Notes: a model not told the origin generated them from the sequence alone. A DNA stretch of 64,000 nt from Syntrophorhabdus sp. PtaB.Bin047 (GCA_002067235.1 MVQP01000004.1:1-64000); one strand, 5' to 3'. Positions 7,150-16,973 are shown, numbered from the stretch's first letter. Numbers and translations: made by a program.

Positions 7150-9268
7150 ATGACAGTCCGAGATGATGCCTGGGCCAAGTGCTGCGGCAAAGCGGGATAC
7201 ATGGACGAGCTTTCGTTCCCCGGCATGCTTCACGTTATGGTCGTCCGCTCACCGTTCCCCCGCGCTGGCATCCGATCCGTTCATGTCCCCGCTGTCGCTT
7301 CGGGATACTACGTCATAGACAGCACGGACATACCCGGCAGGAACATTTGCGCGATCCTGAGACAGGACTTTCCGCTTCTTGCCGAAGACAGGGTCAGTTT
7401 TGCCGGGCAGGCGATTCTCCTCATCGCGGGGCCCGAACGGGACAGGATACTCGAGATATACGACGGGATACGCATCGACTACGAACCGGAAGAGCCTGTC
7501 ATAACCATCGAAGACGCCGAGGAAGGGCGGATACCCCCGGTCTTCGGTACGGACAATGTAATAGCCTCCATCGGCTTCGAGCGCGGCGATGTCGAAAAAA
7601 CATTCATCGAGAGTGCCCGGGTCTTTGAGGACGAGTTCAGGACAGGCTACCAGGAACATCTCTATGGCAATAGCGGTACCCGAAGAAGAGCGCATGACTG
7701 TCTACGGTCCTTTTCAGATACCCGACATCGTTCCCGTCGCTGTTTCCATACCGTTGGGATGGAACACGGACAGGATCCGTGCGCGTGTCACAACCATCGG
7801 CGGGGATTTCGGCGGCAAGATGGAAACAACAGCCCAGATCACCTGTCTCGGCGCCCTGGCCGCATATGTAACGCAAAGGCCCTGCTCGATCGTGTACGAT
7901 CGGGAAGAAGACATAACGACGACATCGAAGCGGCATCCTTCCCGGATCCGCATCAAGAGCGGCGTCGACCAAAACAAGAGGATCAGGGCCGTAAAAATGG
8001 ACATTGACCTTCTTGGCGGCGCCTATTTCGGCTCTTCGGCCGTTGTCCTCGATTCTTCTGTGAAGATGGCAACGGGCCCATACCGGTTCGAAAATGTGTC
8101 GGTCCGGGGCAGGGCGCTGGCCACGAACCATATCATGCCCGGCGCCACGCGGGGGTTCGGCGTTGTGCAGACGACATTCGCCCTCGAAACCCATATGAGC
8201 CGCGTTGCACGGCAACTCGGCATTGACCCGCTTGATTTCCGGCTGGGCCATGTGCTGAAGCAGGGAGACAGGACAAGCACCGATGCCGTCCTCCGCGATC
8301 AGGTGAAGATACCCGAGATCGTAAAAAGCGTCGATGCCATGTCCGGTTACCGCGCAAAACGCGGGAGACAGGCCGGGTCTGACGCGACGGTGAAAAGGGG
8401 GATCGGCATCGCCCTTTACTCCTTCGGGGCGCCGCACACCGTCAAAGGTACTCTGCGGGGACGACCGAGACCCCTTATCCTGCGGCGTACTGGATCGGGA
8501 GATGTGGTCATTCTCACAACTATTACCGAGTTGGGACAGGGCATGGTGACGGTTTTCCGGGAGATAGCCTCCCGCATTCTCGATATACCCATCGAACGCA
8601 TCAGTATGGACAATCCGGATACGGACCGCGATCCCTCTACAATGGGCACGGGTGCTTCCCTGGGAGTGACCCTGTTCGGAAAGTCTGTCGAACGTGGGGC
8701 CCGGAAACTCAAAGACCGGTGGGACGAGCCGGGGGAGATCGAGGTGATGGAAGATTACGTGGAGCCCGGCTATCTGGAATGGGACGACAAACGGGTCGTT
8801 GGAGATGCCTTCCACACCTATTCCTGGGGAGCTGTCGCGGCAGAGGTATCGGTGGATTTACTTACATGCGAAGTTCAGGTAACAGGCGTATGGGCCGCTC
8901 ACGATATCGGCAGACCCATCAATGACCGCCTGGCGGAAGGGCAGGTCGACGGGGCGCTGGTGCAGGGGCTTGGTTTTGGCCTCATGGAGGTGCTGGAAAG
9001 CAAAGAAGGCATCCTTCAGCAAGGCCGTCTGAGGGACTATGCCATACCGACAATGAGAGATATCCCGGCGATCCGGCAGTCTTTTGTGATCAACCCCTAT
9101 TCTGAAGGGCCCTTCGGCGCGAAATCCGTGGGCGAGATACCGACGATAGGTGCCGCCGCCGCTCTCGGGGAGGCCGTCGCCGATGCCCTCGGCATAGAGG
9201 TGGGCCGCCTGCCCATTACGCCCGAGTATCTCCTCGATCTTGTGAGGGCAAAGGAGACCTCATCATGA
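7150..9268 (+). pseudogene. Molybdopterin-binding large subunit, xanthine dehydrogenase family, frameshifted
   Basis: Large subunit of a three-subunit molybdenum hydroxylase, which would bind the Mo-pterin cofactor. The frame from 7150 reads normally to EFRTGYQEHLY (codon ending 7665), then the family sequence resumes in the +1 frame at 7667 as AIAVPEEERMTVYGPFQIP. Relatives usually have about five residues between these blocks, so roughly 14 bases appear lost. Downstream motifs are intact: GGDFGGKME, a GATRGFGVVQTTFALE Mo-pterin segment, ELGQGM and the catalytic Glu in KSVGEIPTIG. Combined length is about 705 residues against roughly 750 in the family. Start 7150 is chosen for an AAGGGAG site; 7132 is also possible. 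Either a true inactivating deletion or a sequencing error. Confidence 0.8.
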
Positions 9269-9741
9269 CAATCGCGTTTGTGGTGAATGGCCGTCCCGTG
9301 GTCCTCGAAACCGATCCTTTGAGGCGGCTTATCGATGTCCTCAGGGAGGACCTTGGCCTGACCGGCGTCAAAGAAGGGTGCGGTGAGGGTGAATGCGGCG
9401 CCTGCTCGGTCCTTATCGATGAAAGGCCTGCACTGGCATGCATCGTTGCCGTCGGCGCTGTCGAGGGCCGTCATGTGGTCACTATCGAGGGGTATCAGGA
9501 ACGGGACCTGTTTCGAAAGGTCGCTTCGGCCTTTAGCGAGACCGGGGCACTCCAGTGCGGATTCTGCACACCGGGGATGATCATTGCCGCTGGTGCACTC
9601 ATCGATGCCTGCCCCGATCCCGATGAGGAAACCATACGGGAGGCATTGTCGGGGAATCTTTGCCGGTGTACCGGATACAACCGCATCGTCCAGGCGGTCA
9701 TGCGGGCATCTCGTGAAACGAAGGAGCCTTCGAGCCGATGA
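9265..9741 (+). CDS. [2Fe-2S] subunit of xanthine dehydrogenase-family hydroxylase
   Basis: Carries two [2Fe-2S] clusters that pass electrons from the molybdenum centre to FAD. The 158-residue product has the plant-ferredoxin type motif GCGEGECGACSVLID with a fourth Cys at LACI, and the helical-domain motif QCGFCTPGM plus CRCTGYNRI for the second cluster; all eight cysteines are present. It overlaps the large subunit by four bases (ATGA) and the FAD subunit by four bases. Its integrity suggests the frameshift in the upstream gene is recent or artefactual. Confidence 0.93.
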   Translation: MTIAFVVNGRPVVLETDPLRRLIDVLREDLGLTGVKEGCGEGECGACSVLIDERPALACIVAVGAVEGRHVVTIEGYQERDLFRKVASAFSETGALQCGFCTPGMIIAAGALIDACPDPDEETIREALSGNLCRCTGYNRIVQAVMRASRETKEPSSR

Positions 9742-10616
9742 AAGATACCGCATTGAGGCCCCGTGACCTGAAAGAAGCTCTGATCCTTCGAAGGGAAACA
9801 GGCGGCATCCTCTACGCGGGAGGTACCGATCTCATGGTCCGCTCCGCACGGTGGGGCACGGTAAGTGCTGACGCCGGCCGTCCCGTCATATTCATCGGTC
9901 ATCTTGAGGAACTAAGGCAAGTCGCGACGGAGCCCGGTTTCCTCGTCATCGGGGCCTGCGCGATTCTTTCTTCATTGCGGGACCATCCCGGTGTGCCCGT
10001 ACTTCTGAAAAGGATCATCGGCAGCATGGCGTCGCCTGCCGTCAGGAACATGGCAACGATGGGAGGGAACGTCTGCAATGCATCGCCGGCCGGGGACACG
10101 ATTCCCTACCTCCTGGCGATGAACGGAACCGTGCTCTGCGCAAGCACGGACGGTCAGAAAGAAATCCCTGTCAACGAGTTCATTTCAGGCCCCGGCATGA
10201 CGATCCTCGCGCCTGATGAGGTCGTCACGGGGTTTGGAATACCTCGCTATCAGTTCGATCATGAGTTTCATAAAAAGGTGGCCGCACGAAGGGCGAATGC
10301 CCTGGCCAAGGCCTCCATCGTCGGGCTTGCACGAAAGATCGACCACCGGCTTGTTGACTTGAGATTGGCCTTTGGCGCGGTGGGCCCGAAGGTCGTCAGA
10401 TCACCGGATTGCGAACAGGCCCTGATCGATTCCCTGTCGGGAACTAACGGCCGGCATGAACGAGAGGAAATACTGGCCGCTGTTCTAAAGCGATATGCCC
10501 GGATCTTAAGTCCCATAGACGACCAGCGATCAACGGCCGATTACCGCGGCACCGTTGTCATCCGCCTTGCCCGGCATTTCCTGAAAGAGGTATTGGGCCT
10601 GTCGCACCAACCCTGA
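9738..10616 (+). CDS. FAD-binding medium subunit of xanthine dehydrogenase-family hydroxylase
   Basis: Binds FAD and hands electrons to an acceptor such as NAD. The 292-residue protein has the two FAD motifs of the PCMH-type family, YAGGTDLMV near residue 29 and TMGGNVCNASPAGDT near residue 111, plus the C-terminal CO dehydrogenase flavoprotein domain. There is no insertion that would carry an extra [4Fe-4S] cluster as in 4-hydroxybenzoyl-CoA reductase. Gene order large-FeS-FAD with ATGA overlaps marks one operon. The substrate (purine, N-heterocycle or other) cannot be told from the sequence. Confidence 0.92.
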   Translation: MKDTALRPRDLKEALILRRETGGILYAGGTDLMVRSARWGTVSADAGRPVIFIGHLEELRQVATEPGFLVIGACAILSSLRDHPGVPVLLKRIIGSMASPAVRNMATMGGNVCNASPAGDTIPYLLAMNGTVLCASTDGQKEIPVNEFISGPGMTILAPDEVVTGFGIPRYQFDHEFHKKVAARRANALAKASIVGLARKIDHRLVDLRLAFGAVGPKVVRSPDCEQALIDSLSGTNGRHEREEILAAVLKRYARILSPIDDQRSTADYRGTVVIRLARHFLKEVLGLSHQP

Positions 10617-10665
10617 TACGGTGATACCCCGCCCGACACTTCAAAGAATCGCCTCGTCTGCCGCT

Positions 10666-11124
10666 TTACCTGTAGAAAAGCGAAACCACCGTCAGTCCTT
10701 CACCGGGACCTTTGCCTCTCACATAATGGAGGGATGCGGTGCGGTACTTCGGCCATTCCCATGAATACTGAGATTGTTTCGGACTTGAGGTACGCGGTGG
10801 CCCAATGACCCGTTTCACCGCAGGAAGGATCTCCTTTGTCCGGTCAGGACCGGCGATCTCGAGAAGGACCGAGGATACGCGCTGGCTATTGGGATGCGTC
10901 TCAACGGATATCCTGACACCCTGATAATCGCCCCGGTAAGAGGTGCAATCGATGTTGACAGGTTCCCCTTTTTTCAGGTAATCGACCGATGGTACCGGCT
11001 GGTCCTGGCGGACCTCCCGAAGTATCTTTTCCACGGTGCCGGCAAGGCCTGTGGCCATTGCCGGGAATAAAGGCATGAACAGCAGTACAAGTACAAAGAG
11101 CGTCACTCGTCTCGCACAGGTCAT
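10666..11124 (-). CDS. Exported protein of unknown function
   Basis: A 152-residue protein with a clear signal peptide (ARRVTLFVLVLLFMPLFPAMA, cleavage after AMA probable). The mature part contains one paired-looking Cys only (NIDCTSY) and no family I recognise. The start is set at ATG 11124 because GAGG lies six bases upstream; a GTG at 11136 is in frame. It follows the putative HExxH protein by 56 bases on the same strand, so the two may be expressed together. It converges with the FAD subunit gene. Confidence 0.6.
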   Translation of the reverse strand: MTCARRVTLFVLVLLFMPLFPAMATGLAGTVEKILREVRQDQPVPSVDYLKKGEPVNIDCTSYRGDYQGVRISVETHPNSQRVSSVLLEIAGPDRTKEILPAVKRVIGPPRTSSPKQSQYSWEWPKYRTASLHYVRGKGPGEGLTVVSLFYR

Positions 11125-11180
11125 CTTGCACCTCACCGATCAAAGTCATCCGTCCCGAAATACTGAACCCGGAGCTCTGT

Positions 11181-12167
11181 CTATTTCTTGGTCTTCTTCG
11201 CAAAGACCTTTTTCATCCCGGCGACGATCTGAGGCGATGCCATCTGGGTCCTGCCCAGCAGCAGAAACGTGAAATTGTCAGCTAGGATCTCTTCAGGGTG
11301 AATAGTATAATCAGTGTTCCTGCCGATCTGTTCCACGAAGCCCTTCAGCTCATTCTCCTTGAACAGTTTCATATCCTTTTCCGGAAGTGGCGCCGGCTCT
11401 TTGCCCTTTCCCTTGTCCTGCCCTACCGCCAGAAAGGCGACTTCCAGGTAATCAAAAAGCGTCTCCCCATGCCGGGTATTGTAGACCGCCATGTTGGAGT
11501 AGAGGATGGGAACTACCCGGAGCTTCTTCCCACCGGCCGATACCGTTATGCAATGATCGTTGTGCGGGGCATCGGGATTGGTGATCCGGCGTGACTCGAG
11601 ATTCCGCGGCAGGGTAAATGGCGGGCACCGGGTAAAGCCGATCACCGAGTACATCTCCTCAGCGAGGGTTTTGTCTCTGCGGGTCATGACATGGAAGAGT
11701 TCGTGGGAGATAAGCTTGTAGAGGCTTACCATATCCATGGTCTGACTGAGCCGCGCCGGTATGACGATCGCCTCACCGCGTGTATACGCCGCGTTGGCTT
11801 CTTCGTCGCCAGTTGTCTTTATGAGGAAGATCCTGTTGGGAAGGAACGGTGAAAAAGGCGCGATCCTCGGTTTAAGGGAATTGACGATCGTTGTGAGGCG
11901 TTCTTTTTCCGAACCGTCCCATGGCGTCACGTTCTTTCCCACGAAATCGAGGAAGTCCGCCGTTGAGACGGGTCTTTCCGACTTCATCCGTATCGCCCGG
12001 TCCGCAGGGCTTAATCGCTCGATAAAATCATCACTCTTCATGAGCATGGCTTTGCCTTCGTCCACGCTCGCGAAGACAAAGGCCGGACCATCGGCCGCCA
12101 CCGCGCCGGGCAAACCAAACGCGGCTATGAAGAAAAGAATCATAAGTATGCTTCTCAGGTGTTTCAT
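11181..12167 (-). CDS. Exported zincin-like protein with HExxH motif
   Basis: A 328-residue protein with an N-terminal signal peptide (RSILMILFFIAAFGLPGAVAA). Residues 155-159 are HELFH, matching the HExxH zinc motif of metallopeptidases, inside the helix LYKLISHELFHVMTRRDK. A possible third ligand lies in HPEEILADNF near residue 295, which resembles the ExxxD glutamate helix of gluzincins. This suggests a periplasmic metallopeptidase, but no named family is certain. A good AAGGAG site precedes the ATG. It lies downstream of the DUF1846 gene on the same strand. Confidence 0.65.
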   Translation of the reverse strand: MKHLRSILMILFFIAAFGLPGAVAADGPAFVFASVDEGKAMLMKSDDFIERLSPADRAIRMKSERPVSTADFLDFVGKNVTPWDGSEKERLTTIVNSLKPRIAPFSPFLPNRIFLIKTTGDEEANAAYTRGEAIVIPARLSQTMDMVSLYKLISHELFHVMTRRDKTLAEEMYSVIGFTRCPPFTLPRNLESRRITNPDAPHNDHCITVSAGGKKLRVVPILYSNMAVYNTRHGETLFDYLEVAFLAVGQDKGKGKEPAPLPEKDMKLFKENELKGFVEQIGRNTDYTIHPEEILADNFTFLLLGRTQMASPQIVAGMKKVFAKKTKK

Positions 12168-12223
12168 TTCACGCTCCTTGCCGGGCGCTGTCTATAATCG
12201 CAAAACTCCTTCCAGTGTCGCCA

Positions 12224-13741
12224 TCACGTGATGAAGAGGTTCCTTGTCGCGAAGCTGGGATCGGTAGTCAGGTTGACCCCGATCCGGCGCAAGCCCGCCT
12301 CATCGCCGGGCGTGGGAATGTGGGTCATGTGCACCTCGCAGTCACGCAGTTCCTTGAGTTTCTCGAGCGCCAGCTTTGCCGCGGGGTTTGTCATGGTGCT
12401 GACGCTGAGGACGATGAGCGCCTCTTCAAGGTCGAGACTGACCGACCTTTCGTTAAGTATCCTCGTTTTCAGGTTACGGACTGACTCTGTGACATAATCG
12501 GGAAGAAGCGTCAATTGTTCGGGTATGCCGGCGAGATGCTTGATGGCATGGATGATAAGGCTCGTAGCGGCATGCATGAGCGGGGAATTGCTGCCCGTTA
12601 TGATCGTCCCGTCCTTCAGTGCTATGGAGGCGCCGCAGTATATGCCTTCGTTCCCCTTGTGCAGTTCCTGGGCCTTATCGGCTGCCTCGCGTGCAGGCGT
12701 GACGACGTTCCGGTTCTCGGAGGTAAGGTTGAACTCCTTCATAAAAAGCTCTGCCTTCTGGACCGTGTCCTTTTCCGCGAAACCCATCGCATACTCACAG
12801 CGATAGCGGAAATAGCGCCGGATGATCTCCTGTTTCGATGCCTCCCTAACGACATCATCATCAACAATGGCGAAGCCGACGCGGTTCACGCCCATGTCGG
12901 TCGGCGACCTGTAGAAAGAGTCTCCGCCCGTTATCTTTTCCATGATCCTGTAGAACACGGGAAAGACCTCCACATCCCGGTTGTAGTTGACGGATGTCTT
13001 TCCGTACGCCTCCATGTGGAAAGGGTCGATAAGGTTGAAATCCTTGATGTCGGCCGTGGCCGCCTCATAGGCGACATTGACGGGATGTTTCAGGGGGATG
13101 TTCCAGACGGGGAATGTTTCGAATTTGGCGTATCCCGACCGGATGCCCCGCTTGTGGTCGTGGTATAGCTGAGACAGACAGGTCGCCAGCTTGCCGCTTC
13201 CCGGTCCGGGACCGGTGACGATGACGAGGGGTTTGTTCGATTCGACATAATCATTGGCCCCGTAGCCTTCATCGCTCACAATCATGTCTACGTCGGTCGG
13301 ATAACCGCGTGTGAACCGATGGGTATATACCCTGATACCACGCCGTTCGAGCTTGTTCTTGAAATGGACGGCTGCCGGCTGGTTATCGAAGCGCGTGATG
13401 ATGACCCCGAGGACGTCGACATCCCAGGTCCTGAGCTCGTCGATGAGTTTTAATGCATCGGCGTCATAGGTTATGCCAAAATCGGCCCGGATCTTCTTGC
13501 GTTCGATGTCGCCGGCGTAGATGCACAGCAGGATGTCAGCCTTGTCCTTGAGCTGGGCGAGAAGGCGCATCTTGACGTTGGGATCGTAGCCCGGCAGGAC
13601 CCTGGCCGCGTGATAGTCATAAAGGAGCTTTCCGCCGAATTCAAGATAAAGCTTGTTGTCGAACCTCTTTACGCGTTCCAGGATCTCCCCCGTTTGCTCC
13701 TGAAGGTATTTCCCGTTGTCGAAACCGTTCTTAAGGTTCAT
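12224..13741 (-). CDS. DUF1846 (UPF0371) family protein
   Basis: A 505-residue protein with the family opening GFDNGKYLQEQTGEILERVKRFDNKLYLEFGGKLLYDYHAARVLPG. It also has the nucleotide-binding-like loop VIVTGPGPGSGKLATCLSQLYHD near residue 180. Members are full length at about 500 residues, as here. Structures in the family suggest a nucleotide or acyl-phosphate-related enzyme, but the reaction is not established. It follows glnS by 58 bases on the same strand and is probably cotranscribed with it. Confidence 0.88.
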   Translation of the reverse strand: MNLKNGFDNGKYLQEQTGEILERVKRFDNKLYLEFGGKLLYDYHAARVLPGYDPNVKMRLLAQLKDKADILLCIYAGDIERKKIRADFGITYDADALKLIDELRTWDVDVLGVIITRFDNQPAAVHFKNKLERRGIRVYTHRFTRGYPTDVDMIVSDEGYGANDYVESNKPLVIVTGPGPGSGKLATCLSQLYHDHKRGIRSGYAKFETFPVWNIPLKHPVNVAYEAATADIKDFNLIDPFHMEAYGKTSVNYNRDVEVFPVFYRIMEKITGGDSFYRSPTDMGVNRVGFAIVDDDVVREASKQEIIRRYFRYRCEYAMGFAEKDTVQKAELFMKEFNLTSENRNVVTPAREAADKAQELHKGNEGIYCGASIALKDGTIITGSNSPLMHAATSLIIHAIKHLAGIPEQLTLLPDYVTESVRNLKTRILNERSVSLDLEEALIVLSVSTMTNPAAKLALEKLKELRDCEVHMTHIPTPGDEAGLRRIGVNLTTDPSFATRNLFIT

Positions 13742-13799
13742 TCTCGTCCTTTCGTCACCCGGGATTGCTGATCACAGTGTTAGCGCGTTTCCCTTGTTC

Positions 13800-15491
13800 T
13801 CATTTTCGGGCAGGCTCGGCCGCGATCTTAGCCCACGAGTCGCGCAGGGAGACGATCCGGTTGAAGACGGGTCTTTCCGGGAGCGAATCCTTCATGTCGA
13901 CACAGAAATAGCCGATCCTCTCGAACTGAAACCTGCTTTCAGGTGCAGCCGCTGCGAGGCCCGGTTCGACCCAGGCTGTGACGACCTCGAGCGACCCCGG
14001 GTTGAGAAGGTCCGTGAACTTGCCCTCGGCGCCGGCGGGGTCGGGGACCCGGAAAAGTCTGTCATAGAGACGGACCGTTGCGGGTACTGCGTGCTCGGCC
14101 GAGACCCAGTGGATGACGCCATCCACCTTGCGGCCGTCCGGGGGCGGTGCGTTCCTTGTTTCGGGATCGTAGGTGCAGTGAAGTTCGCTGATCTCTCCCG
14201 TCGCTTCGTCCCTGATGAGGGAGACGAACTTGATGACGTAGGAGTTCCTCAGGCGTACCTCCCGTCCGGGGCCGAGGCGCTTGTATTTCTTCGGGGGAGC
14301 TTCCATGAAATCATCCCTTTCGATGTAGAGGACCCGGGAGAAGGGCACCTTCCTTGTACCCATTTCAGGTTTCTGAGGATGATTAGCGCATTCCATCTCC
14401 TCCACCTGTCCTTCGGGATAGTTGTCGATTATGACCTTGAGAGGTTTGAGGACGGCCATGGCTCGCGGTGCGCGCTCGTTGAGGTCCTCGCGGACGCAGT
14501 GCTCCAGGAGAGCTATATCGACAAGGTTGTCGTTTTTGGCGACGCCTATCCGCGCACAGAACTCCCGTATTGCCTCCGGGGTGTATCCCCGTCGTCTCAT
14601 CCCGGCGACGGTAGGCATGCGAGGGTCATCCCAGCCGCTGACCATACGGTTCTCAACGAGTTCGATGAGCCTGCGCTTGCTGAGCACCGTGTAGGTGAGG
14701 TTGAGGCGTGCAAACTCTATCTGCCGGGGTTTCGGGCCCTCGATGAGTTCGTTCACGAACCAGTCATACAGGGGCCTGTTGTTCTCAAACTCCAGGGTGC
14801 ATATGGAATGGGTGATCTTCTCGACGGAATCGGAAAGACAGTGGGCGAAATCGTACATGGGGTAGATGACCCACTTGTCGCCGATGCGGTAGTGGCCGGA
14901 GCGCTTGATCCGGTAGATGACGGGGTCACGCATGGTAACGTTGGGCGATGCCATGTCGATCTTCGCACGCAGCACGCGGCTGCCGTCCTCGAACTCCCCC
15001 GCTCTCATTTTGGCGAAGAGATCGAGGTTCTCCTCGACGGATCTGTCACGGTAGGGGCTGTTCCTTCCCGGCTCCGTGAGCGTGCCCCGGTAGGCCCTTA
15101 TCTCGTCGGCGTTGAGGTCGCAGACGTAAGCCTTCCCCCTTCTGATAAGGGTCATGGCGAACTGGTAGAGCGCTTCGAAATAATCGGAGGCGAAGAACAG
15201 CCGGTCTTTCCAGTCGAAGCCGAGCCAGCGGATGTCATTCTGGATGGATTCGACGAATTCCAGTGATTCACCGGCGGGGTCCGTATCGTCCATCCGCAGG
15301 TTGCACGTCCCTTTGTACTGGGCGGCGATACCGAAGTTCAGGCATACCGACTTCGCGTGCCCTATGTGGAGATAACCGTTCGGCTCCGGCGGAAAACGCG
15401 TGGCCACCGCGTCATGCTTGCCGGCCTTGAGGTCGTCGTCGATGATCTCCCTGATGAAATCACTTTGCGGGGAAACATCTTGTTCTGTCAT
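13800..15491 (-). CDS. glnS: Glutaminyl-tRNA synthetase
   Basis: Class I synthetase that charges tRNA-Gln directly. The frame is open upstream to 15647, but the ATG at 15491 gives the family N-terminus: [12 protein letters not shown], then [18 protein letters not shown] with HIGH at residues 42-45. The KMSKS-like loop is VLSKRRL. The C-terminal beta-barrel anticodon domains are present; length 563 residues is normal. A second tRNA-Gln gene (15722-15795) lies upstream on the opposite strand. A promoter candidate is at 15577-15605. Confidence 0.95.
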   Translation of the reverse strand: MTEQDVSPQSDFIREIIDDDLKAGKHDAVATRFPPEPNGYLHIGHAKSVCLNFGIAAQYKGTCNLRMDDTDPAGESLEFVESIQNDIRWLGFDWKDRLFFASDYFEALYQFAMTLIRRGKAYVCDLNADEIRAYRGTLTEPGRNSPYRDRSVEENLDLFAKMRAGEFEDGSRVLRAKIDMASPNVTMRDPVIYRIKRSGHYRIGDKWVIYPMYDFAHCLSDSVEKITHSICTLEFENNRPLYDWFVNELIEGPKPRQIEFARLNLTYTVLSKRRLIELVENRMVSGWDDPRMPTVAGMRRRGYTPEAIREFCARIGVAKNDNLVDIALLEHCVREDLNERAPRAMAVLKPLKVIIDNYPEGQVEEMECANHPQKPEMGTRKVPFSRVLYIERDDFMEAPPKKYKRLGPGREVRLRNSYVIKFVSLIRDEATGEISELHCTYDPETRNAPPPDGRKVDGVIHWVSAEHAVPATVRLYDRLFRVPDPAGAEGKFTDLLNPGSLEVVTAWVEPGLAAAAPESRFQFERIGYFCVDMKDSLPERPVFNRIVSLRDSWAKIAAEPARK

Positions 15492-15576
15492 AGTGGGTTT
15501 TCCTTGAATTGCGTACTTTCGGTATTGGGTTTCCGGCCCCGTCCGCGCCTTAGCCGCGCGAACGACGACCGACCAT

Positions 15577-15605
15577 TTCATACCATAAACAACCCTTTTT
15601 TTCAA
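15577..15605 (-). promoter_or_regulatory. Candidate sigma-70 promoter for glnS
   Basis: On the minus strand TTGAAA (15605-15600), a 17-base spacer and TATGAA (15582-15577). It lies 86 bases before the glnS start codon in an otherwise AT-rich patch of a GC-rich region. Confidence 0.45.
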
Positions 15606-15721
15606 TGCGTTATAGCGTCGGCCGGTCTCCCGCCGTGAAGCCCTCACCTGTTAACAAAGGCCTCCCGGTCTGCTTTGTACAGAATAGACCCTTTAAGGCG
15701 GTCACCATTCCGAAAACCCTC

Positions 15722-15795
15722 TGGGGGATCGTCTAACGGCAGGACGCAAGGCTCTGGACCTTGCTATCGAGGTTCGAATCCTTGTCCCCCAGCCA
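15722..15795 (+). tRNA. tRNA-Gln, anticodon CTG (second copy)
   Basis: Acceptor TGGGGGA pairs with TCCCCCA; anticodon stem CAAGG/CCTTG holds loop CTCTGGA with anticodon CTG; the T-stem has one G-T pair. GCCA is encoded at the end. The anticodon stem, loop 3' side and variable region differ from the copy at 6724, so it is a distinct tRNA-Gln sequence and not a recent duplicate. It lies next to, and diverges from, glnS. Confidence 0.93.
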
Positions 15796-15800
15796 ATAAA

Positions 15801-16026
15801 AGACAGTTCAAAGATAAAGACCGTTTCAGGTTTCAAGTTTCAGGTCTCAGGCAGAAACAAAACCTTCACACAACAACCGGAGGAGACTGGCCAGGGCACG
15901 TGGATTGGTGTGTCCTTCACGACCTGGACCCGTCTCTCTATACTTTTCCTCAAACCTGGAACTTGAAATCTGCAACGGTTTTTCTATTTCCTTCTTGAAA
16001 CCTGAAACCTGAAACCTGAAACCGTT
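15801..16026. repeat. Opposed arrays of degenerate TTTCAGG-type 7-8 bp units
   Basis: A left arm (15807-15857) reads as repeated TTTCAGG/TTTCAAG units behind the word AAAGATAAAGACCG. Two right arms in reverse orientation follow: 15946-15990 (AAACCTGG, AACTTGAAA, CTGCAACGG) and 15992-16026 (four GAAACCT units). The left arm can pair with either right arm over about 40 bases with mismatches. The array fills the gap between tRNA-Gln and the MBL gene. Confidence 0.8.
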
Positions 16027-16073
16027 TCCCCCTTGTCTTGATTTCCCCTGCTGATCCGTTTTATTCTTCCCTT

Positions 16074-16796
16074 ATGAAGCTTCTTGTCCTTGGGACCGGG
16101 ACGGCCATTCCCCGTATTGAGAGGGGGTCGTCGGCGTATCTCGTGACGGCGCGCGGCGCGAAAGTCCTTGTCGATGTGGGTCCGGCCGTTGTGAGACGTC
16201 TTCTGGAGAAGGGGCATGAGGTTGATGATGTGGATGTCATAGTCCTCACCCACTTCCACGTGGACCATACGGCGGACCTTTCTACCTTCTTTTTTGCCTG
16301 CAACTACGGGAGGGTTCCCCGCCAGAAGCCGCTTACGGTGATCGGCGGGAAGGGCCTCACCCGGTTCTACCGGGGGCTCCGCGCGGTCTACCCCTGGGTC
16401 GTGCCGAAATCGTATGATTTGACGATACAGCGGCTCGTCAATGGTTCCCTCACCGTGTCAGGGCTCACCATCACGACGGTCCCCGTGAACCATAACCCGG
16501 AAAGCATCGCCGTAAGGCTCGACGGGAAGAGGTCCATCACCTTTTCCGGGGACACCGATGTCTCTCCCAACCTCGTCCGTCTGGCCGACAGAACGGATAT
16601 CCTCGTTGCCGAGTGTGCCTTTCCGGAGCGAAAGGTGAAGGGGCACCTCAATCTTGCCGCCCTTGACAGGATCGTTCAGAGAACCCGGCCTGAGCGTGTC
16701 ATCCTTACCCACCTCTATCCCGACTGGGACAATTGGCCCGGCGTGCTCCACGCACCGTATCTGATCGGCGAGGACGGGATGGAGATGGAAGTGTGA
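16074..16796 (+). CDS. MBL-fold metallohydrolase, ribonuclease Z-like
   Basis: A 240-residue metallo-beta-lactamase-fold enzyme. It has LLVLGTGTAIPRIERGSSAYLV at the start, the metal motif THFHVDH with His60, His62, Asp64 and His65, and later HNPESIAVRL, FSGDTDVSPN and ILTHLYPDWD, the order seen in RNase Z and related hydrolases. The exosite arm of true RNase Z is not evident, so substrate is open. ATG 16074 is used; an upstream ATG at 16038 lacks homology. Repeat arrays flank it on both sides. Confidence 0.85.
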   Translation: MKLLVLGTGTAIPRIERGSSAYLVTARGAKVLVDVGPAVVRRLLEKGHEVDDVDVIVLTHFHVDHTADLSTFFFACNYGRVPRQKPLTVIGGKGLTRFYRGLRAVYPWVVPKSYDLTIQRLVNGSLTVSGLTITTVPVNHNPESIAVRLDGKRSITFSGDTDVSPNLVRLADRTDILVAECAFPERKVKGHLNLAALDRIVQRTRPERVILTHLYPDWDNWPGVLHAPYLIGEDGMEMEV

Positions 16797-16868
16797 AGAC
16801 CGTTGCAGGTTTCAGGTCTCAGGTCTCACGCTTCAGGTCTCAGTTCTCAGGCTAAAGACAAAGAAGCA
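16797..16868 (+). repeat. Single-arm array of TTTCAGGTC-type units
   Basis: Directly after the MBL stop codon: GACCGTTGCAGG, then several TTTCAGG/TCTCAGG units, then CTAAAGACAAAG. It carries both conserved words of the repeat family seen at 15801, 53434, 56356 and 56643, but I see no opposing arm. Confidence 0.7.
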
Positions 16869-16973
16869 GAATGTTCCTGATGGCCGGCATGTGCCCGCCA
16901 GGCATACAGACGTCCGGGGGCTTTTCTCTTGTTTCCGTGGAAAAATGCGCTTGTATCGTATACAATCAGGAAA

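Noticed and set aside
7150-10616. Assignment of the three-gene operon as 4-hydroxybenzoyl-CoA reductase
   Set aside because: The FAD subunit lacks the extra [4Fe-4S] insertion of that enzyme and gene order differs; only the broader family is supported.
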